NCBI RefSeq assembly: GCF_021869535.1 | Contig: NW_026262690.1 | Location: 10,465,501-10,529,500 of the forward strand | Direction: 5' to 3' | From: Mytilus californianus | Lineage: Eukaryota; Mollusca; Bivalvia; Mytilida; Mytilidae | DNA length: 64,000 nucleotides | Shown here: positions 56,470-64,000 of the stretch, piece by piece | Numbering within the stretch: position 1 is the first letter of the stretch | Layout: the number at the start of each line of letters is the position of its first letter | The notes under the pieces: generated by a model | The model's input: the letters and a program-made list of their open reading frames with translations, nothing else | Told to the model about the DNA's origin: nothing | Databases searched by the model: none | Translations under genes and position numbers: made by a program

Positions 56470-56696
56470 GTCCGTCCGACCAACTGCAAATAAAGTAAAA
56501 CCGTAGATTGAACATTTGTGATATTAACTGTTTTGTACATATGTGTTAAGGTAGAGACAGGGGTGTCCCGCTTTTTATTGTATAAAGCTTAAGTGTTTTT
56601 TCTTTAGATTTTAATCCGTGAACATTGGATTTTAGTGTAAATACATAGTTATACTAGAAACTTTTATGTGTTCGACATACACTTTTTTAAAACTCC

Positions 56697-56899
56697 TCAT
56701 TCCGGAAATAATTCCAATGACAAGGTGTTCCATGATTGGAAGTAAATAAGTATAGAAGAAGAAGATTGATGCGTCGTTTTTTTCTGCTTTGTTTTAGCTC
56801 TTTCAGATTTTTTATCCCTCTTTCTATTCAATTTTATTGCCCGCTTGATGGTCTCGTTCCCAGGTGACAATCCAAGCTGCCTCACTAACCTTAAAAAAT
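56697..56899 (-). CDS. MULE gene, last exon
   Basis: After a TTTTTTAAG acceptor the exon encodes QLGLSPGNETIKRAIKLNRK then RDKKSERAKTKQKK and a stop at 56697. The first codons need removal of one G (GAGG to GAG) to stay in phase with the previous exon. Confidence 0.65.
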
Positions 56900-57327
56900 A
56901 AAATAATAACAACATGTATAAATAATATATGTAAGGATGATCTTAACTATATCATTTAAGAATTGAATGTTCCTTTTTTTTTATTTGGATGTAAAAGCCT
57001 TGACCAGAGAACATTTTATATCAAGCACTTCGGCTTTTACACCCTATAAAACTACAAAAACAATGAAAATCTGTTATTTTTATAGTTAAATAACAAATTT
57101 CTCTTATTTTGTTTTGAAAATTACTACCCTGTGGTATCGTGTTACAAACGTTGTCACGACGGCACGCTCTTAGTCAGATTTTAAGTTTTATTGGGATAAC
57201 AGACAAGTTTGAACAGATATAAAAATCTAAAACAATAGATTATAATGATTATTTGTTAGCCTTCTAAAAATTCTGCTTGACATGGCACAAAAATCGCCAT
57301 CTAAAAGTAAAATTTGTAAAAAATTAC

Positions 57328-58120
57328 CTTTGACACATAACCATATCCCTCATTTTTCTGCAAGACAGCTGCACTAACACGGTATTTTAAGCTTGATGAC
57401 CCAGAACAATGCTTTTTTTTTGCTGCTTTTGTAGAGACTGTATTGTTGAAGCTTTCGTTTGTTTGAGAACTAGCAAGTTTTGACAGTTTTTTTGATTGGC
57501 TTTGAATTTTTCCAAGAAACAATTTCTTCAATTCAGCTTTCAGGCTTTCAGAAGTAAAGTCCTTTCCAAAACATAAGTTGGTGTGCCTGTTTGATGCTCT
57601 ATCTTTCAGAAATCGACACCATTTCAAATCACAATTTTGGTATGGCCAAACATAAGGTCAATCATCCCTCTGACTTCTTTTTCAATTCTTTCTGGACTGC
57701 CTTGGTTTTGTGCCAACATGTAGGAATATTTCTTTGTAATTGCATTAATAACCATTGGTGTTAACTCCTTTTGATATGGTTTTAGGCTGTAAAGCTTTTG
57801 GTGACGTTAATAATTATGTAATTTCTATCACTGGTTTTTACCATTTTTGAATCTGGAAGTAGTTTGTTTGCCCTGTCAAACCCAACAGAATCATTATCAC
57901 CTGCTAGTTCATTAATTGCAATATTTTGATCATGCACATCCTTCACCATCTGTACTACCATGTCTGGTTCCATGCCCTTTGCTGTCCCTGACCAGTTTTT
58001 TTTTTGCATTTGTGTGTTATAGGTGGTGTTCCCTTCTTTTGTGCATTCCGACAAATACGGCAGCTGGATATTCTGAGGGTGTGATGCACAATTTTCCCTC
58101 TTTTTCTCCCATCAGTGATG
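57328..58120 (-). CDS. MULE gene, long exon with catalytic and C-terminal boxes
   Basis: Starts near 58120 with ITDGRKRGKIVHHTLRISSC, then CRNAQKK. A ten-A run (plus-strand T, 57995-58004) shifts the frame to WSGTAKGMEPDMVVQMVKDV and INELAGDNDSVGFDRANKLL. A second shift lies at 57799-57796, followed by SLKPYQKELTP and GSPERIEKEVRGMIDLMFGH, and a third at 57638-57635, followed by WCRFLKDRASNRHTNLCFGK and LASSQTNESFNNTVSTKAAK. The donor is GTAATT (57327). Each shift is one base in a homopolymer, and removing it restores the family pattern. Confidence 0.75.
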
Positions 58121-58379
58121 CCACACATGAAAAGTAAAATATATAAAAAATTATATGCTAATGCAAGTAAGTGTAAACATGGGGTAATTATGTTACTATT
58201 ATGATTGTGTGCTAAAGGAGTCAACATCATTTTGCCTAATTTTAGAATAAGTCACTTTTTGTCCGAATAAAAAGCAGAAACAATATATTTTGTTGAGTAT
58301 TGCATTAGAATAGAGGTAAACTCACTTTGAGATAGTAAAATACACGATTTACAGCTGAGAAGTTTAAAATAGAATACAA

Positions 58380-58740
58380 AAAGGGGCCAAAAACAAAAAT
58401 TTTTCTGGTTTCAGGAAAATAACTTGTGTATAAGTGTATGGATCTCTATGAAATTGTACCACAAGGTTTCATACCTCAAAAGGAAGGTTAGGGTTGATTT
58501 TGGGGGATATGGCCAAAACCGTGTAGGAATTAGGGGCCTAAAAGGCGCCCAAAAAACTAGGGATTTTCTGGTTTCCAGACCATAACTTGAGTATAAGTCT
58601 GTGGATTTCTATGAAATTGTACCACAAGATTCCATACCCCAAAAAAGGAAGGTTAGGATTGATTTGGGGATTATGGCCCTAACCGTTTAAGGAAAAAAAG
58701 GCCAAAAACAATACTTTTCTGATACTTTGTATAAATTGCT
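58380..58740. repeat. About 162-bp duplicated mussel repeat in MULE intron
   Basis: TGAAATTGTACCACAAGGTT and GGAAGGTTAGGGTTGATTTT near 58450-58500 recur near 58612-58665 as TGAAATTGTACCACAAGATT and GGAAGGTTAGGATTGATTTG. Confidence 0.85.
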
Positions 58741-59510
58741 TATTTTTTTACTAATTTCAATGGGGTTAAATTCAAAGTCTTAATAACATGGGTTATTTAT
58801 TATGTTGAATCTAACCGTGTATTTAGAATTTGGATTTTGAGCCCCGTTTATAAATTGGTCCACATTGAGGTCCAAAGGGTCCAAATTTTAACTTTGTTTG
58901 ATTTCTTAAGACATTGATTTATTTTGGTTCTTTTATATGGTGAATCTATTGTTTATTCAGATTTTTAATTTAAGGGCCCGTTTTTAAATTAGTTTACATT
59001 AAGGTCCAAAGGGTCCAAAATTAAACTTTTTTGTTTGATTTCAACAAAAATTGAGTTCTTGGGGTTCTTTGATATCCTGAATCTAACAGTGTATTAAGAT
59101 TTTTGATTTTTGGGCCCGTTTTCAAATTGGTCAACATTAAGGTCCAAAGGGTCCAAAATTAAACTTAATTTGATTTTAACAAAAATTGATATGCTGAATC
59201 TAAACATGCATTTAGATTTTTAATTTTGGGCCAAATTTTCAAGTTGGTCTAAATCAGGGTCCAAAATTAATTTTTTTTTTATTCCAACAAAAATCAAATA
59301 TATGGGGTTCTTTGATATGCTGAATCTTACCGTGTATTTAGATTTTGGATTTTGTGCCCCGCTGTCAAATTTGTCCACACATTGAGCTTCAAAATTAAAT
59401 TCTGTTTGAATTCATCAATAATTGAATTCTTTTGGTTCTTTGATTATATATATGCTGAATCTAACCATGTATTTAGATTTTTGATATTTGACCATAATAG
59501 GTAAATGTCC
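58741..59510. repeat. About 135-bp tandem mussel satellite in MULE intron
   Basis: GGTCCAAAGGGTCCAAA words at 58869, 59003 and 59141, with a decayed one at 59257, each followed by TTTGATTTCAACAAAAATTG and TGATATGCTGAATCTAACCG-type text. About five units. I recall this family from other Mytilus sequences. Confidence 0.85.
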
Positions 59511-59962
59511 AATTTCAATTTTTTTTAGTTCATAGGCCATACTTATTCTGTGTCAAAAACCTAGGCTATGTCAAACATTTAATCACAATCCAGAATCAGA
59601 GCTGAATTGCAAAATTAATAGAAATTTTAACTTTAAGTAGATTCATAGTTAAAAATAGATATTGATGAAGGGAAGCCCTTTAAAAGTCCAATTTAAAAAA
59701 TTTCAGGTCTTTGACCATATTCATTCTGTGTCAGAACCTATGTTGTGTTAAATATTTAACCACAATCTAAATTCAGAGCTGTACAAAGCTTGAATTTAGT
59801 GTCCATACTTGCCCCAACTGTTCAGGGTTCGACCTTTGCAGTCAAGATGAGCATTTTATAACTCCTATGGTCCTTTTTTTTTTAAATATTTGTACAGATG
59901 CCTATAATACATGTACATTTTTTGTTTTTGTTTTAATAAGTGCACTATGATTTCAAATATAC

Positions 59963-60049
59963 CTGACAAACTATTATAAGCCCTTCCAAAACCTTTTTTC
60001 TCCCAACAATTGTCTGTGGATGCATAAATACCTGCTTGTTCATTACCTT
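59963..60049 (-). CDS. MULE gene, short exon (WEKKGFGRAYNSLSG)
   Basis: 87 bp after a TTTTTTGTTTCAG acceptor and before a GTATAT donor. Encodes GNEQAGIYASTDNCWEKKGF and GRAYNSLSG. In the family this strand precedes the catalytic region (D-x-x-W-x-K-R-G-x-x-Y-N-S). Confidence 0.8.
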
Positions 60050-60129
60050 CTGAAACAAAAAAGGTTACATTTATAATACAGTAAATAGAAAATGTGTATT
60101 TAAAAAAAAGGATATCCAGCCCTAAAACA

Positions 60130-60500
60130 TGAACCAAAAAGCCCAAACTTAACTACAGTCACTTAAGCATGAAATATAGACCAAAGTGACCCAAGTGTTT
60201 TTGAGTTGTAACATATGTTGTAAAAACATGAGGACTGTAGTTGTGAATTATCATTGATATATTATGAAAGTTTTTTTAGAGAAATGAACCTAAACGCAAA
60301 CTTTACCTAGGTCATACAAGCAGGAAATTAAGGTCATAGTCAGTGACACTAGTGTTGCTAAACTGTGTTATACTATACAAGACACCTGCAGTGAATAACT
60401 ATCATTGATATACATGTATTACCATAGGTTTTAAAGAAATGGATCTAAATGCAAAACCTAACTAGAACTGTAATCACGCTCACTTTTTTTTCTCAAAATT
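60130..60500 (+). repeat. Copy of the second mussel dispersed repeat in MULE intron
   Basis: Two internal near-repeats (TATCATTGATATATTATGAA...CCTAAACGCAAACTTTACCT and TATCATTGATATACATGTAT...TCTAAATGCAAAACCTAACT), related to 44813-45175. Confidence 0.65.
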
Positions 60501-61190
60501 CAATTATATTAAATTCCAGATGTCAGACATTATTATATTTTTTCATGCACATCTTCATATAATATACTAGCTTTAGGTAACGTTTAATTGAAATACATTG
60601 AATGGTTCAGAATGAGTTGCGCTTACGAGACTATTACCTCATATTGCAATATTGAACTAAGTAAGTTCCATTATATCCGCTTTATCATTTAGAACCAGAG
60701 TTGTCATCCTTCATGCACATTCCCAGGTAGTGTACTACAACTGATTATCAATACAGATGTTTATGAGGCGATGCGCCTACAAGGTACACGGACAAACAGA
60801 AAGATAGAAATTATTTAGGTCAATTCAAATTTTGTTTTGAAGTTTCTCAGGTCACCTTGAATTTTGTCAGTAATGGGAAATAAGGCTCATTGTGAGATTA
60901 ACTTTCATTTATAAAGGAGCATTGTTACATATTGGTAGAACCATTAAAATCATGAGAGTCAAATTAAACTGATCATCAGCATTAAATTTTGGGGGTCCGA
61001 TTTTTTAAAAATAAAATGATATGTTTCAAGAAATTGTGTTCATTTGGTTGCATACTAAGATTTAGATATGTATAAAAAGGTATATAAAATGACACATAAA
61101 ATATGTGTGCCATTGTATATACATGTATATGCAAATGATTGGATCATGACTATTTTTTCTAAAATCATTATATTCAATTTTCATTCCTAC

Positions 61191-61382
61191 CTGCATCAAT
61201 TGTCATAGACTGGAATGCTTCATCTAGTAAAAACTTCCTTCCTGAAGCCACTGCTTGACTCTCTATTATGTCTCCAACTTCATTTTCTCTAGTTTTGGGC
61301 GACTTATGATGAGGCCAATGAACATTCATCACAGCTAGCAAATTATTTAACTGGGTTTCACCTATGCCTGCATGAATCATAC
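61191..61382 (-). CDS. MULE gene, exon (GETQLNNLL block)
   Basis: 192 bp between a TATTATCAG acceptor and a GCAG/GTAGG donor, phase 1 on both sides. Contains GETQLNNLLAVMNV and KTRENEVGDIIESQAVASG, a signature block of the family. Confidence 0.8.
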
Positions 61383-61399
61383 CTGATAATATAAAAAAA

Positions 61400-62760
61400 C
61401 AGACAAAAACATTAAATGGACAAAAAGTTTAAAACTCTAGCAACATTACTTAAAGTAGCTATATATAGGTTGGGCCATATTCTCTAGGTACATGTAGGAA
61501 GATGAAAGGCAAACCAACTTATTTTTGTCTCCTGTGGCAAAGCAAAGCAAAGAAGGGAATTATGATGTCTGTCCATCGGTTTTCCAAACAACATTGTAAG
61601 TGCTTTCATGTGTACAATTTTCAGCAGACTTTGTCCAAATGTATATGAGAGATGTATATGGGCAATAACTCAGTACAATTTCAAAGTTAGATTCATCAGT
61701 CAATTTTTATGGGAAAATGCTTTTTAATAAAATAAAAACCCAGATTTTGAGAAAACTTCATTTTTAGGGTTTTACATGTATAATGAAATCATTATGGATT
61801 TCTTTAGGTGAGGAAACATAAGTATTAACCAGCAAACAATATTTATGAAGTTCTTTGATGGGTTCTGTATAAATCAGAAACATTAGAATTACAACTTTGG
61901 TAAAATTTCAGTCTGTAAGCACATTTTTTGGTTTTATCATACATGTACATGAAAGTACTTTTATAGTACAAGTTAAATATTTGATTTAACGATACCCATA
62001 ATAGAGGGTGTTAAAAAGGAGGGTTCACACTCTGTCTATTCAAATATGAAAAGTTGTTGAAATCTTAGGAAAAAATATAATTTGCATATTTCTTTATTTC
62101 CAAAAAAAAAACAGCGCTAATAAAACATGAGATATGAAAAATGTCATGTTTAATCTTTATATCATATGCTTCAAAAGAGAAAAGGATAAAATGGGATGTT
62201 TTATAACTACAAATTATTACACTACTGGCAGCTTATTTAAGTTCTGGTTGGCTAGTTGGTCTTGCAAATCAATAAGATTTTTCATGATGTTAATTAAGAT
62301 TGACAATATGCATAATATTAAGGAAAATTTGTTAAAAAAATCATTATCACCAAAAGTTCAAATCTATTTTTTTTTCCATTCAGATTCTAGGTGGCTAGAA
62401 CTAAAAGCAGAGGACATTATCTAATTCACCAACTCCTCATATGTCCTACACATTTTATGTAACACATGTACCCTTTTTTAATATTCTGAAGTCATGTCTT
62501 GTATAATATCAATATTTTATTCATTATCAACTGAAATTTTCTCAATTTTGGGGTTGCATGTGATTACGTCAGAATTCTACTTGCCTGCATCATATAGCAT
62601 TAGGAAATTTAACCAAAAACATAAATCTACTCTTTCAATTTGAATCGTCAGTACTTTAGAACTAAAAATTAAATATTTATAACATTAAGATATCAGCCAA
62701 CTAAGCAAATCTTGGAAATTAAGTATTTTCTGTAGTTTTAATGGTTTATTATATACATAT
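61400..62760. other. MULE intron DNA
   Basis: Intron between the 63.25 and 61.38 kb exons. 61520-61960 (TTTTTGTCTCCTGTGGCAAA, CTGTCCATCGGTTTTCCAAA) looks like a dispersed repeat; the rest is AT-rich. The plus frame 62134-62424 is not convincing. Confidence 0.45.
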
Positions 62761-62887
62761 ATTTACAAATGTATACATACCCTGCCACATCCAGTCTGTG
62801 TTTTTGTTACTTGTTTTTCTGCTTTGTATCGATCTGATGAGTTAAGCCCTTTTCAACTGATTTTGATGTTTGTTCATATGTTGTGCT

Positions 62888-63185
62888 GGAACTCCACTGT
62901 CCCAGGTTGGGTTGGGTTGGGGCACCTGCAAACATATTTAACCCCGCCACGTTCTGTATGTGCTTGTCCCAAGTCAGGCGCCTGTAATTCAGTGGTTGTA
63001 GTTTAATGCTGTATATCGTATTTGTTTTTTCGTTCATTGTTTTGTACTTAAACATGCCGTATATTTTTTCTGTTTAAATTGTTTTACATTTGTCATTTAG
63101 GGGCCTTTTATGGCTGACTATGTCGTATGGGTTCTAGTGGAGAGTTGTCTTATTGGCAATCATACCACATCTTCTTATTTTTATA
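62888..63185 (+). repeat. Mussel interspersed repeat copy (plus) in MULE intron
   Basis: From CTGTCCCAGGTTGGGTTGGG through CCCAAGTCAGGCGCCTGTAA and GGGGCCTTTTATGGCTGACT to CATACCACATCTTCTTATTT; near full-length for the right part of the family. Confidence 0.85.
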
Positions 63186-63252
63186 TGTAGTACAATTTAT
63201 AATATTGACTATAACTATATCATAATCATAATTGAAAGGACATTTGTTTACC

Positions 63253-63876
63253 TGCAGCTAATTTTGTTTTGACATCAAATGTACCAACTCCTTTTCTACT
63301 ACTATTTGCATGATGCGTTTTTTCCAATCTAATTCGAGTAATATCTCCACATTCTGTACATTGAATATACAAAATACCTGTAATACCATAAGGTTTTACT
63401 CCCAAAGAATTATTATGTAATTGTAAAGGGACTAGACATTTGGAACATTGTTTCAACTGCTGAACAATATAGTTTAGTTCGACAACAATTCTACAGTGGT
63501 TCAAAGGAAGTAAATCAGTAGGAAGTAAGCCAATGTCAACATTTAAATTACATTCATCATCAACAACTACTTCATCTTGTATAGCAGGTACAGACTCAAA
63601 AGCAACATTAAAAAAAATCAGATGTTTCAATGGTTTTCAGTTGGCCATAAGTGAGTCAGGCTCTAATTTTTGACAATGAACTGAGTCAAATGATGGTATA
63701 TCAGGGTGGTCTGATTGAAATCTATTCCTGTAAAAAAGTAGCTCTTGGATTCGTTGTTTTTTGTCTACATTCTCTTTTTTGGAAAATTCCTTGTTTGTTA
63801 ACTTTGAGACATTGTTTAGCAGAAGATACAATAATTTTACGATTGTCGTGATTTTATAAAATTCTTCATCGTTCAT
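63253..63876 (-). CDS. MULE gene, exon with CxxC knuckle
   Basis: From ATG 63876 (MNDEEFYKIT). An in-frame TGA at 63639-63637 follows; beyond it comes a conserved block with CSKCLVPLQL and IQCTECGDI (two CxxC pairs, probably one zinc site), then GTFDVKTKLAAG. The exon ends at a GTAAAC donor (63252). The last codon is split after its first base and completed by the next exon, preserving LAAGMIHAGIGETQ. Confidence 0.7.
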
Positions 63877-63917
63877 GCATTTGCATTATTTCATTGACTT
63901 ACGTTTTAGAAACTTAC

Positions 63918-64000
63918 CACAATATCTTTTTTCTTTTGGGTATGTCTACGTGTTGAAAATTCGTAAGACAGCTTTAAAATATACCGTAATGAATACCGAT
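63918..64000 (-). CDS. MULE gene, upstream exon (partial)
   Basis: The minus frame reads RYILKLSYEFSTRRHTQKKK and ends in a GTAAGT donor (63917-63912). The R/K-rich start fits the N-terminus of these transposases. Only 40 bp separate it from the next readable ATG, too short for an intron, so the true connection is uncertain. Confidence 0.4.

Larger units (their letters stand above)
50099..56690 (+). mobile_element. Non-LTR retrotransposon with SGNH-like ORF, PHD-finger ORF1 and broken ORF2
   Basis: Order on the plus strand: 5' block (50099-50335), SGNH-like ORF (50349-50766), a second copy of the 5' block (51283-51517), ORF1 (51575-53500), endonuclease/reverse transcriptase in pieces (53790-56469), and a short 3' UTR to about 56690. 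Endonuclease boxes DIICIQEHWLY and AGDFNG, plus the polymerase box CADDVAF, identify a non-LTR element, probably in the CR1/jockey super-group, where PHD fingers and SGNH-type esterases in ORF1 are known. No poly-A tail is evident. The repeated 5' block either provides tandem promoters or marks two overlapping insertions. Confidence 0.8.
56697..64000 (-). pseudogene. Multi-exon Mutator-like (MULE) transposase gene
   Basis: Minus-strand blocks from the window edge down to a stop at 56697 follow the order of the invertebrate 'Mutator-like transposase domain' proteins: an N-terminal Cys-knuckle region, the GETQLNNLLAVMNV block, GRAYNSLSG, an AGDNDS acidic block and the C-terminal SSQTNESFNNTVSTKA and GLSPGNETIK boxes. 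Three introns have GT donors and AG acceptors with matching codon phase; the acceptor of the 58.1-kb exon has no clear AG. At least four one-base indels, mostly in A runs, plus one in-frame TGA (63639-63637) interrupt it. Introns hold mussel repeats. This is either a domesticated or transposon-borne spliced gene in early decay, or a gene with assembly errors. The 5' end lies beyond the window. Confidence 0.75.

Noticed and set aside
57955-58137. Plus-strand ORF over the MULE exon
   Set aside because: The minus strand carries family motifs and splice signals; the plus frame is a shadow.

Overview
The window looks like nuclear DNA of a marine mussel (Mytilus or a close relative). It is AT-rich, with no operons, tRNA or rRNA genes. 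The coding signal is almost all mobile-element remnants, and two minus-strand genes have introns with consistent splice phases. Several repeat families match, from memory, families abundant in mussel assemblies: the one containing 'ATGTGGTATGAGTGCCAATG' (at least seven copies here), the one opening with an AGCTCACCTGGCCC hairpin and 'TCACTTGGCGTCCGTCG', and the intronic 'GGTCCAAAGGGTCCAAAATT' tandem family. The species is an inference; the repeats and element remnants are read from the sequence.

Layout. 1-2.5 kb: AT-rich DNA with a 32-bp minisatellite. 2.5-9.4 kb (+): two pieces of one uncharacterised invertebrate gene family flanking a DIRS-type retrotransposon (RNase H plus tyrosine recombinase). 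The RNase H coding region has been blown up into 23 exact-length copies of a 62-bp unit. 9.4-14.1 kb: layered repeats dense in ACTTCCGG and AGGTCA-type words, with one orphan exon-like ORF. 16.8-20.4 kb (+): a decayed L1/Tx1-like LINE. 20.6-22.6 kb: an ACGT-dense patch and a 21-bp array of TAAGATATCTTA palindromes. 23.5-25.4 kb (+): Ty3/gypsy pol remains ending in a PHD finger. 26.1-28.3 kb (+): a TatD/TATDN2-like nuclease pseudogene split by an AT-rich insertion. 29.2-31.0 kb (+): a zinc-knuckle transposon-type ORF with single-base indels. 31.9-36.1 kb: an interspersed repeat split by a LINE 3' fragment, then a second LINE fragment (-). 36-42 kb: mostly gene-poor, with a full-length copy of the same interspersed repeat and a TTAA-flanked MITE. 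46.3-47.5 kb: a large mussel repeat. 47.7-48.9 kb (-): a two-exon DEDDh exonuclease lacking one catalytic acid. 50.1-56.7 kb (+): a non-LTR element with an SGNH-like ORF, an intact 641-residue ORF1 carrying a PHD finger, and a broken endonuclease/reverse transcriptase. 56.7-64.0 kb (-): a multi-exon Mutator-like (MULE) transposase gene whose introns hold mussel repeats.

The genes do not form a pathway; they are successive insertions. The points most worth following are the RNase-H-derived 62-bp array with a 372-bp higher-order duplication, the helically phased palindrome array, the nuclease genes (TatD, DEDDh) lying among transposons, and the three-ORF non-LTR element. Several frameshifts sit at homopolymers, so some 'pseudogenes' may be assembly errors.
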